From Gammaproteobacteria bacterium (GTDB lineage Bacteria; Pseudomonadota; Gammaproteobacteria; HK1): a stretch of DNA of 5,160 nucleotides. The translations under genes were made by a program, and so were the position numbers. The notes beneath the pieces were generated by a model that was not told where the DNA came from, made no database searches, and saw nothing but the letters and a program-made list of their open reading frames with translations. The stretch's first letter is position 1, and each line of letters begins with the position of its first letter. Below are positions 1 to 5,160 of this stretch, one piece after another. The DNA is taken from assembly GCA_020444775.1 (NCBI GenBank), contig JAGRHX010001298.1, positions 1 to 5,160 of the forward strand, read 5' to 3'.

Positions 1-17
1 GTTCGCGGCATTCTCGG

Positions 18-52
18 GCCCATGGATCCAGCATCGTATCGATACCATGGGC
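18..52. repeat. Inverted repeat with an inner palindrome
   Basis: The arms GCCCATGG (18-25) and CCATGGGC (45-52) are perfect reverse complements of 8 bases. ATC (26-28) can extend the stem by pairing with GAT (41-43) if A44 bulges out. Inside lies a separate perfect 10-base palindrome, GTATCGATAC (36-45). The two arrangements share bases, so they would be alternative structures. There is no T-run on either side, so it does not look like an intrinsic terminator. It could be a protein-binding site or chance; the function is unknown. Confidence 0.45.
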
Positions 53-55
53 GTA

Positions 56-81
56 TGTTCCCAGATGACCTGGGATGAACA
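56..81. repeat. Inverted repeat, possible hairpin
   Basis: TGTTCCCAG (56-64) can pair with CTGG (70-73) and GAACA (77-81), leaving a three-base bulge (GAT, 74-76) and a five-base loop (65-69). The core can also be read as the perfect 6-base arms TCCCAG/CTGGGA (59-64 and 70-75). It sits only a few bases from the previous inverted repeat. No T-run follows on either strand. Function unknown. Confidence 0.4.
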
Positions 82-248
82 CACGCTCTGGCATTCGCGC
101 ACCAATGGCACGGTGCGGACCGGTAGACGAGTATTGATGGCGGGCCGCGGAATTGGCGAGCGACACTCGGCGGAAAGCGGGAATTCAGCAGGGAAAGCGT
201 GCGGTCGGATTCAATGAGAGCAAGCGCGCGGCGGCTCTCGATCGACTG

Positions 249-287
249 GGTCCGTATCTGGAGCAAGAGCTGCTCGCGATACGGACC
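249..287 (-). terminator. Strong hairpin just after flgL, possible transcript end or stability element
   Basis: Perfect 10-base arms GGTCCGTATC (249-258) and GATACGGACC (278-287) begin 12 bases past the flgL stop codon. Inside, after a two-by-two mismatch, GAGCA (261-265) pairs with TGCTC (271-275) around a five-base loop. The structure is therefore a long two-part hairpin of about 15 base pairs. Its position suggests a 3' end for the flgK-flgL transcript. No T-run follows on the minus strand (nor on the plus strand), so it does not meet the criteria of a classical intrinsic terminator. It may instead protect the mRNA 3' end, work with Rho, or act as an operator. Confidence 0.45.
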
Positions 288-299
288 GGATGGCAGGAA

Positions 300-1511
300 T
301 CAGAATCGGAGTTGACCGATCAAGGTCGTGTTCTGCAGGTTGACAAAGGTCTTCTGCACTGCCTCCAACGTCGTGAGTCGAAACTGCATCTGGCTGATTG
401 CCTCGGCGTAATCCAGGTCCTCGATCTCGGACATGGTGACGCTGAGCTGGGCCAGCGCCGCCTCGCTGTCATCGTCGGTGGTGTCCACGGCGTTGAGCCG
501 GGCGCCGACCGAGGCGCGCGTGCGCAGCATGTGATCCTGAGCCTGCTCCAGATTCGACAGAACCGAGGCCATGTCCTGCTTGTAGCGGGTCTTTTCCTGA
601 ACGGTGCTGTTCGGCGCGTCCAGGGTATCGATGAAATCCTGCAGGGTCTTGAACACGCTGACCGAACGACTCGGTGAAACCGTGAAGCGGTCGCCATTTG
701 CCGGGGTGCCGGAGATGCTCACCGACAGCCCGTCGAACTCGAAGGCGCTGCCATCGACGAAGGTCTGAGCGGCGAGGACGGTGGCGGAGGTCGTGGTATT
801 GACCACGTCGAAGGTGGTGGAACTGGTGAACACCACCTCGTAGTCGGCGGTTGTGGTCGCGGCGGCGTCGACCACCGTGGCCGGGTCGATGACCCCGGTT
901 CCGGTGTTGCCGGCCGCGGCGCCGACCGTGACCTGACCGTTGCCGTCGCGGCTGCGCATGAACACCGCATCACCGGAGTCGCCAACCGCGACCTCGCGGT
1001 CCGGTCCGACGTGGACTGAAGGCCGGCCCTGGTCGCCCTGGTAGATCACCGTGTCGCCCTGCTTCACGAATGGCATGGTCTTGCCCTTGAAGCCGGAGAA
1101 CAGGAACTCGCCGTCACCGTTGCGGGTGTTGCCCAGGTCGACAAGCGCCTCGAGGCGCTCACGGACCTCGGCGGCATAGGCGGCTCGGGTCTCTTCGGAT
1201 TGAATTGCCGAGTTGCTCGCCGCGACCGCCAGGGTCTGCACGCGCTGCAGCAGCTCGGTCACGCTCTCCAGCGTGGTTTCTTCCATACCCAGGCGCTGTT
1301 CCGCGTGCACCCCGTTCTCACGGTATTGCTTGAGACTGGCGACCGATTGCTTGATGTCGAGCAACCGCGCCGAGGCGGCCGGGTCATCTGACGGCCGCAG
1401 CAGCTTCTTGCCGGTGCCGATCTGCTCCTGGTTCCTGGCCAGCGCGGTCTGCTGGCGGCCGAGCTCGGCCTTCATCCGCTCGAAGTAGAAGCTGCTGGAG
1501 ATTCGGGTCAT
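300..1511 (-). CDS. flgL: Flagellar hook-associated protein 3 (FlgL), hook-filament junction
   Basis: FlgL (403 aa) is the second junction protein between the hook and the flagellin filament. It is exported by the flagellar type III apparatus and lies outside the cell. The N-terminus shows the flagellin-like helical domain: it opens MTRISSSFYFERM, with the conserved SDDPAASARLL at 41-51 and FLFSGFKG at 136-143. The C-terminal helix, about 366-403 (YAEAISQMQFRLTTLEAVQ at 368-386), is the matching half that packs against it. Between them, roughly 201-280, is a beta-rich insert ending GTPANGDRFTVSPS that resembles two modules in the FlgK encoded next door. At 403 aa it is on the long side for FlgL, and the insert probably explains this. 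The start is ATG with AGGAG seven bases upstream. It lies 51 bases after flgK, so the two genes are probably cotranscribed. Flagellin itself is unlikely, because the product directly follows FlgK and matches FlgL at both ends. Confidence 0.95.
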   Translation of the reverse strand: MTRISSSFYFERMKAELGRQQTALARNQEQIGTGKKLLRPSDDPAASARLLDIKQSVASLKQYRENGVHAEQRLGMEETTLESVTELLQRVQTLAVAASNSAIQSEETRAAYAAEVRERLEALVDLGNTRNGDGEFLFSGFKGKTMPFVKQGDTVIYQGDQGRPSVHVGPDREVAVGDSGDAVFMRSRDGNGQVTVGAAAGNTGTGVIDPATVVDAAATTTADYEVVFTSSTTFDVVNTTTSATVLAAQTFVDGSAFEFDGLSVSISGTPANGDRFTVSPSRSVSVFKTLQDFIDTLDAPNSTVQEKTRYKQDMASVLSNLEQAQDHMLRTRASVGARLNAVDTTDDDSEAALAQLSVTMSEIEDLDYAEAISQMQFRLTTLEAVQKTFVNLQNTTLIGQLRF

Positions 1512-1518
1512 GGTGGTT

Positions 1519-1523
1519 CTCCT
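1519..1523 (-). promoter_or_regulatory. Ribosome binding site of flgL
   Basis: On the minus strand AGGAG lies seven bases before the flgL ATG (1509-1511), which is close to ideal spacing. It fixes the start at MTRISSS, the normal FlgL beginning. Confidence 0.8.
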
Positions 1524-1549
1524 GGCCTGTTGTCCGGACGCCGTGCCTG

Positions 1550-1564
1550 GATGCCGGCGGCATC
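1550..1564 (-). repeat. Small hairpin overlapping the flgK stop codon
   Basis: Read on the minus strand, GATGCC-GCC-GGCATC forms a perfect six-base stem with a three-base loop. The stem begins within the TGA stop of flgK (1563-1565) and lies in the 51-base flgK-flgL spacer. No T-run follows. It could modulate read-through or stability between the two cotranscribed genes, or be a by-product of GC-rich sequence. Confidence 0.35.
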
Positions 1565-3461
1565 AGCCGCGCAACACGCCGATCAGGGTCTGGAACAACG
1601 AGCTGCCCATCTGGATGACCTGCGCCGATGCCTGATAGGACTGCTGGAAGCGCGCCAGGTTGACGGCCTCCTCGTCGAGGTTGACGCCAGACACTGATTC
1701 GCGCGCCGCGCTGGCCTGCTCGGTGAGTCGTGCCTGGGCCTGGGTGGTGGCATGCGATTGCCGCGCGACCGCGCCGATCCGCCCGACCATGGAGGCATAG
1801 GTCTGCTGGAAGTCGGAGCGGCCCTCGATCAGCGGTTGCTGTCGCAGCTGCGCCATCAGGTCGGCGTTGCGATTGTCACCGCTGGCGCTGACGGTCGGGC
1901 CGACGGTGAACTGATCGCCCTCCTTGGGCGCCTGGCCGATGGTCAGCGTCCAGCCATTGACGCTGTAGGTGTCACCGGTGGTGTAGGCGACCCCACTGGC
2001 CAGTGAGGTTCCGGACGTCACGTCGACCACGTCGAAGCTGGCCGGCGACTCATGAAAGGTCAGGCGCACCGGACGCTTCAGGTTCGCGTTGCCGGCATCG
2101 TCGATGACCACGCTGCCCAGACGCGCGCTGTTGACGTTGGCCGACCCGGCCGAGACGTCCAAGGGCGCACCGACCGCCACCTTGCTCAGATCGGTCAGCT
2201 TCACCGACAGCTTCTCGGCACCGTTGCCGGTGGGCTTGATCTGGAACCGATCACCGGCCACGGCGCCGGCACCGACCGTGACGCTGAAGCCATCCAGGCT
2301 GAGGCTCGGGCCCGCGCCGCTGACGCTGCTGCCATCGAGGTCGCTCACCAGGCTGTAGTTGGTGCCGTCGTAGCGCATCGTGTAGCTGGCCGCCTTGAGA
2401 GCACTGTAGTCGGTGACGTTCAGACTCAAGGTAGCGGTGCCGGTATTGCCGGTGCTGTGGACGATCTCACCGCTGGTGATCGTGAACAGGTCGCTACCCA
2501 GATCGCCGTTCAGATCCACGCCCTTGCGATGCTGGGCGTTCATCGTTTCGCCCAGGACCGTAGCCACCCGGTCGAGCTCCAGCCCGACCGCGTCCAAGAG
2601 CTGGTCGTGGACGTCGAACAGACCGCCGAGCTCACCGCCCTGCAAGAGCCGGCCGATCGGCACCTGGGTGCCGTTGAGGTCATAGGCCACGTCCAGAATG
2701 GCCGGGTTGTCGGCGTCGGGAATGGTGGTCAGGGTCGAGGCCAGCTTGCCCACGACCAGGCTCTGACCGTTGCCGATGAAGACGTTGAGCGCGCCGTCAT
2801 CCTGGGCGACCGTGGAGACCCGCGTGAGTCGGCTCAGCTCGCGCAAGGCGTTCTCTCGCTGGTCCAGCAGATCGTTGGGCGGATTGCCGCCACCCCGGCC
2901 GCTGTTGAGGACGATGGCCTCGTTGAGGTCTGCAATCTCCCGAGCGAGGGTATTGATGTCCTGGACCGTGGTCTCGACGCGCCGGTTCAGATCGCCATCC
3001 ATGGCCTGCACACGCCGGTCGATGTACTTGAAGCGGCTGCTCAGATTCTCCGCCTCGTTCAGCAGCACCTGACGCGCGGGAATCGAGGACGGGTTGGTCG
3101 ACACCTCCTGCAAGGCGTCGAAGAAGCCCTGCAAGGTCACCGACAGGCCGCCCTCTTCGCTGGCCAGCAGCTCGTCTAGCTGACTGGCGAAATCGTCGAA
3201 GCTGCGCAGCCGACCATGCTCCGTCTCGGCCTCGCGCAGACGTGTCTCCAAGAACGTGTCATGGATGCGCTCGGTGGTGTTGGTCTGCACCCCGCGGCCG
3301 AAGAACCCATTCCCGAACACGTCCGGCATCGGCGCCGACTGCAGGGTACGCTGGCGCGAATAGCCGGGCGTGTTGACGTTGGAGATGTTGTGACTGGTGG
3401 TCGCGAGCGATCGCTGCGCCGCGAGCAGTCCGGACAATCCGATATTCAGTGCATCAGCCAC
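1563..3461 (-). CDS. flgK: Flagellar hook-associated protein 1 (FlgK), hook-filament junction
   Basis: FlgK (632 aa from the chosen start) is the first junction protein added to the finished hook. It is secreted by the flagellar export apparatus. The N-terminal rod/hook-type motif is clear: ALNIGLSGLLAAQ near the start and NISNVNTPGYSRQ at about 25-37. A long helical region follows, including the pattern NDLLDQRENALRELS at about 196-210. The C-terminal signature GVNLDEEAVNLARFQQSYQA (about 592-611), continuing to GVLRG, is typical of FlgK. Two beta-rich modules, about 339-410 and 446-523, lie between and resemble the insert of FlgL. The longest frame begins at an ATG ending at 3533, but its extra 24 residues match nothing in the family. 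The GTG at 3459-3461 gives the usual FlgK beginning (MADALNIGLSG, GTG read as Met) and has GGGAG six bases upstream. It probably forms a two-gene late unit with flgL. Confidence 0.95.
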   Translation of the reverse strand: MADALNIGLSGLLAAQRSLATTSHNISNVNTPGYSRQRTLQSAPMPDVFGNGFFGRGVQTNTTERIHDTFLETRLREAETEHGRLRSFDDFASQLDELLASEEGGLSVTLQGFFDALQEVSTNPSSIPARQVLLNEAENLSSRFKYIDRRVQAMDGDLNRRVETTVQDINTLAREIADLNEAIVLNSGRGGGNPPNDLLDQRENALRELSRLTRVSTVAQDDGALNVFIGNGQSLVVGKLASTLTTIPDADNPAILDVAYDLNGTQVPIGRLLQGGELGGLFDVHDQLLDAVGLELDRVATVLGETMNAQHRKGVDLNGDLGSDLFTITSGEIVHSTGNTGTATLSLNVTDYSALKAASYTMRYDGTNYSLVSDLDGSSVSGAGPSLSLDGFSVTVGAGAVAGDRFQIKPTGNGAEKLSVKLTDLSKVAVGAPLDVSAGSANVNSARLGSVVIDDAGNANLKRPVRLTFHESPASFDVVDVTSGTSLASGVAYTTGDTYSVNGWTLTIGQAPKEGDQFTVGPTVSASGDNRNADLMAQLRQQPLIEGRSDFQQTYASMVGRIGAVARQSHATTQAQARLTEQASAARESVSGVNLDEEAVNLARFQQSYQASAQVIQMGSSLFQTLIGVLRG

Positions 3462-3474
3462 AACGCTCTCCCAT
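3454..3474 (-). other. Possible six-codon leader reading frame overlapping the flgK start
   Basis: An ATG at 3472-3474 opens a short frame (MGERCG, then TGA at 3454-3456). It begins just before the flgK GTG and ends just inside flgK in another frame. AGGA (3482-3485 on the plus-strand coordinates) lies seven bases upstream of this ATG, so it has its own plausible ribosome binding site. The flgK binding site lies within it. If translated, it could couple or tune flgK initiation. It is short enough to be chance. Confidence 0.25.
3468..3472 (-). promoter_or_regulatory. Ribosome binding site deciding the flgK GTG start
   Basis: On the minus strand GGGAG lies six bases before GTG (3459-3461). This supports the GTG as the flgK start over the in-frame ATG 24 codons upstream, which has no family-like sequence after it. 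Confidence 0.7.
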
Positions 3475-3580
3475 GGCGTGGTCCTGGTCGGTTTAGCGGA
3501 AGAAAAGTGGATATCCTCAGTACTCTTGGGCAAACCCGCGCAACGCGCGCACGCTCACAGCGCAGGTCCCCGAGTCACTC

Positions 3581-3603
3581 CCCGGACCGAGCCTTGGTCC
3601 CGG
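3581..3603. repeat. Inverted repeat in the flgJ-flgK gap
   Basis: GGACC (3584-3588) pairs with GGTCC (3596-3600) around a seven-base loop. After a C-C mismatch, CC (3581-3582) and GG (3602-3603) extend the stem. There is no T-run, so a terminator is not supported. It lies about 120 bases upstream of flgK and could be a leader hairpin or an operator. Chance is also plausible in DNA this rich in G and C. Confidence 0.3.
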
Positions 3604-3846
3604 CCGTGGACTGCACCGATTCAAGGGCTTGCGCTGCGTGGCGGGAACACCACTCGGAATGAGCGACGGGTCCCGATCCACGCCCACACGGCGGCGCCGG
3701 ACCGGCGGCGCGGGAGCCCGGACCGGACCCTGAAGGACGCGTTCCGGGCCTCTTCGAGACACTCCGCACGACCGACGTCATCAGCCATGAGACACGGCCG
3801 TCAGACCCGGCACGGGTAGACGTTAATGCCTGGCACGCCGGGTGGC

Positions 3847-4866
3847 TCAGGTCGCGCTGTTGCGCTCGACCGCCGCGCGCATCTGCGAGCTCGCCAACAC
3901 CCGTTCCAGCTTGCCGCTGTAGTTCGGATCGGTGGCGTAGCCGGCCTTGTGCAAGGCACGCACGAAGGCCACTGCGTCCCCCCCGTTGTTGCGTGCATCG
4001 GCGTAGCGCGGACTGGTCGTGACCAGGCGGGCGAAGTCGTGGATGGCCTCGGCAGGCGTCTCGTAGGCCCGGAACGGCTCCACCCTGCGCTGGAAGGCAC
4101 CTTGTTCGAACTCCAGGGTCGAGGCGTAGATCTTCGGCTGATCGCTGCCACGTCGAGCCTTGATGCCGAACAGATTGTTGCTGCTGCTGCCATCACCGCG
4201 CGGCGGCACGTGCTTGCCCCAACCGGTCTCCAGCGCGGCCACCGCTAGCACCGCCTCGGGCACCGTGCCGATGCGCTCGGCCGCCTGCCTCGCCGCGGGC
4301 CACAGCTCGTCGACGAAATCGCGCGGCGCATCCCACGGCGCGCCGCGCCCGCCGGCGGTGGTCTGCGCATTGCCCGCCGCGCGCGTGGCGCGCCCGGTAT
4401 CGGATCCACGCAGATCACGCGAGGCGTCGAGTCGGGATGGCCGGGGTGTCGCGGCGGTCACCGGCACGACGGCGCGCAACCAGGGTGTGCGCACCGGTGG
4501 TTCCAGCACGCGCGCCGCATCCGTCGCGGGCGCTGACGGATCGGCTGGCGCGAGGTTCCGATAGATGACGTCGGCAAACCCAAGCCGGCCCGAAGCCGCA
4601 AGCTTGCTGGCAATCTGGTCATCGTACAGATCGCCGTACACGCCGTTGCGCGGGTCGTTGAACAATGCATTCCCGGTCTGCGCGCTGCGTGCCTGCTTGA
4701 GCATGGTCTTGATCAGCAGCGCCTCGAACTGCTGGGCAGCATCTTGCAGCTGACGCTGCGCCCGGGTCACCGATCCACGTCCGTTCGCATCGTGCGCTTG
4801 ATCCAAGGCCCGGCTCGCATACAGCGTGCTGACCGCAGACAATCGAAGTTGGTCGGAAACTGACAT
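3847..4866 (-). CDS. flgJ: Bifunctional flagellar rod-cap protein and peptidoglycan hydrolase (FlgJ)
   Basis: FlgJ (339 aa) acts in the periplasm: the N-terminal domain caps the growing rod and the C-terminal domain cuts peptidoglycan so the rod can pass. Residues about 30-104 form the rod-binding domain, with AAQQFEALLIKTMLKQAR (43-60) and later KLAASGRLGFADVIYRNL. Residues about 105-180 are a low-complexity linker rich in Ala, Arg, Pro and Thr. Residues about 181-339 match the glucosaminidase (glycoside hydrolase 73) domain: AVAALETGWGKHV carries the expected catalytic Glu at 213, followed by NNLFGIKA (230-237), FRAYETPAEAIHDFA and AGYATDPNYSGKL (308-320). The length is near that of the enterobacterial dual-domain protein (a little over 310 aa), with a somewhat longer linker. 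There is no Sec signal peptide, as expected of a protein sent through the flagellar export system. The ATG start has GAGGG seven bases upstream, and the gene begins ten bases after flgI. Confidence 0.95.
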   Translation of the reverse strand: MSVSDQLRLSAVSTLYASRALDQAHDANGRGSVTRAQRQLQDAAQQFEALLIKTMLKQARSAQTGNALFNDPRNGVYGDLYDDQIASKLAASGRLGFADVIYRNLAPADPSAPATDAARVLEPPVRTPWLRAVVPVTAATPRPSRLDASRDLRGSDTGRATRAAGNAQTTAGGRGAPWDAPRDFVDELWPAARQAAERIGTVPEAVLAVAALETGWGKHVPPRGDGSSSNNLFGIKARRGSDQPKIYASTLEFEQGAFQRRVEPFRAYETPAEAIHDFARLVTTSPRYADARNNGGDAVAFVRALHKAGYATDPNYSGKLERVLASSQMRAAVERNSAT

Positions 4867-4873
4867 CGAAACG

Positions 4874-4878
4874 CCCTC
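4874..4878 (-). promoter_or_regulatory. Ribosome binding site of flgJ overlapping the flgI stop
   Basis: On the minus strand GAGGG precedes the flgJ ATG by seven bases. It overlaps the flgI stop codon (TGA, 4877-4879), the two reading together as TGAGGG. Ribosomes finishing flgI would be placed directly at the flgJ start, which suggests translational coupling. Confidence 0.7.
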
Positions 4879-5160
4879 AAATCACGATCAGCTCGGCGCG
4901 CAAGGCACCGGCCTCCTTGAGGGCCTCGAGGATCGCCACCAGGTCACCCGGTGCCGCACCGACCCGATTCACCGCACGTACGATCTCCTGCAGGGTCACG
5001 CCGGGCGAGAACAAGAACATGCGACTCTGCTCCTGGTTCACCTCGATGTTGCTCTGTGGGGCCACCACGGTGGCACCGGCCGAGCCTGGCGCCGGCTGAC
5101 TGATCACCGGCTCGTTGCTGATCGTGACGCTGAGGTTGCCGTGTGTGATCGCCGCGGGCG
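4877..5160 (-). CDS. flgI: Flagellar P-ring protein FlgI, C-terminal 93 codons (partial)
   Basis: FlgI forms the P ring, which surrounds the distal rod in the peptidoglycan layer and acts as a bushing. Only the C-terminus lies in the window; the frame stays open to the right edge, so the gene begins outside. The visible part reads [20 protein letters not shown], then [20 protein letters not shown], and ends [20 protein letters not shown] before IVI and the stop, a highly conserved FlgI ending. A GTG at 5105-5107 within it is internal, since family-like sequence continues upstream of it. The stop overlaps the flgJ ribosome binding site, so flgI and flgJ are almost certainly in one operon. Confidence 0.95.
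   Translation of the reverse strand, partial: PAAITHGNLSVTISNEPVISQPAPGSAGATVVAPQSNIEVNQEQSRMFLFSPGVTLQEIVRAVNRVGAAPGDLVAILEALKEAGALRAELIVI

Larger units (their letters stand above)
1..299. other. Region downstream of flgL with no supported gene
   Basis: I can support no gene in these 299 bases. Several frames stay open for 60-70 codons on both strands, but none gives a recognisable protein and none shows the strong G/C preference at third codon positions expected of the flagellar genes. One minus-strand frame has an ATG at 92-94 and runs off the left edge (it begins MPERVFIPGHLG). It has no clear ribosome binding site and only about half of its third positions are G or C. On the plus strand, a frame open from base 1 stops at 76-78 and could be the tail of a convergent gene, again with weak codon support. 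In many gammaproteobacteria the flagellin gene follows flgL, so this may be spacer or leader DNA before it, but no flagellin start is visible. The region contains three inverted repeats, listed separately. Confidence 0.5.
3462..3846. other. 385-base flgJ-flgK intergenic region, presumed to hold the flgK promoter
   Basis: No gene is supported here. Frames open on both strands give arginine- and proline-rich products without recognisable motifs, as expected of GC-rich non-coding DNA. Composition changes sharply: in 3661-3720, 50 of 60 bases are G or C, while in 3481-3540 only 32 of 60 are. The AT-richer patch lies directly upstream of flgK, where a promoter or leader would be expected. I found no good match to sigma-28 (TAAA then GCCGATAA), sigma-54 (TGGCAC then TTGC) or sigma-70 boxes. 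The region contains an inverted repeat (3581-3603) and three copies of the octamer CCGGACCG (3582-3589, 3697-3704, 3718-3725). Confidence 0.6.

Noticed and set aside
92..94. ATG on the minus strand opening a frame that runs off the left edge
   Set aside because: There is no ribosome binding site, third-position GC is only about half, and the product is not recognisable. It is too weak to annotate as a gene.
107..121. TGGCACGGTGCGGAC on the plus strand, resembling a sigma-54 -24 box
   Set aside because: The required TTGC -12 element is absent at the correct spacing.
792..838. Two perfect inverted repeats inside flgL (CGTGGT/ACCACG and AGGTGGTG/CACCACCT)
   Set aside because: They arise from runs of Val (GTG/GTC) and Thr (ACC) codons in the beta-rich insert, so protein coding explains them.
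2052..3179. A 375-codon open frame on the plus strand opposite flgK
   Set aside because: It lies wholly antisense to a certain flgK and shows no recognisable motif. Long antisense frames are common opposite GC-rich genes.
3462..3533. 24-codon N-terminal extension of flgK starting at the upstream ATG
   Set aside because: The extension matches nothing in the family. The GTG at 3459-3461 gives the normal FlgK beginning and has a well-spaced ribosome binding site.
3507..3534. Possible sigma-70-like pair upstream of flgK (TTTGCC ... TATCCA)
   Set aside because: The spacing is about 15 bases and both boxes are poor, so it is not strong enough to list as a promoter.
3597..3623. Weak sigma-28-like site on the minus strand: TGAA, 15 bases, GCCGGGAC
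   Set aside because: Only about 8 of 12 consensus positions match, and the key A/T bases of the -10 box are missing. It also overlaps a hairpin arm, so chance is the simpler explanation.
3517..3781. Open frames of 68-81 codons on the minus strand in the flgJ-flgK gap
   Set aside because: Their products are Arg/Pro/Gly-rich with no motif, they overlap each other in different frames, and they look like the result of base composition.

Overview
The window is a stretch of a flagellar gene cluster, all of it read on the minus strand. In the direction of transcription (right to left) the order is flgI (C-terminal end only), flgJ, flgK, flgL. Three signs point to a GC-rich Gram-negative proteobacterium, most likely a gammaproteobacterium: a P-ring protein (FlgI), an FlgJ that fuses the rod-cap domain to a C-terminal peptidoglycan hydrolase, and the flgI-J-K-L order. 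The fused FlgJ is the beta/gamma form; alphaproteobacterial FlgJ usually lacks the hydrolase. I cannot name a genus from the sequence.

Region by region: 4877-5160 is the last 93 codons of flgI. Its stop codon lies inside the ribosome binding site of flgJ (3847-4866). A 385-base stretch without a supported gene (3462-3846) follows, very GC-rich over most of its length and much less so just before flgK. flgK (1563-3461) starts at GTG, not at the upstream ATG that would give the longest reading frame. flgL (300-1511) follows after 51 bases. Bases 1-299, downstream of flgL, contain no gene I can support but hold three inverted repeats.

Function: FlgI forms the P ring around the rod. FlgJ caps the growing rod and cuts the peptidoglycan so the rod can pass. 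FlgK and FlgL are the two junction proteins between hook and flagellin filament. The layout fits rod/ring genes in one transcription unit and the late hook-filament junction genes flgK-flgL in another, because the long gap falls exactly between the two groups. I found no convincing sigma-28, sigma-54 or sigma-70 promoter in that gap.

This is mostly an ordinary flagellar locus and I see no new defence, mobile or catalytic system. The observations most worth a second look are a beta-rich module shared by FlgK (two copies) and FlgL (one copy), the long gap before flgK with its tiny leader reading frame overlapping the flgK start, and the group of palindromes after flgL.
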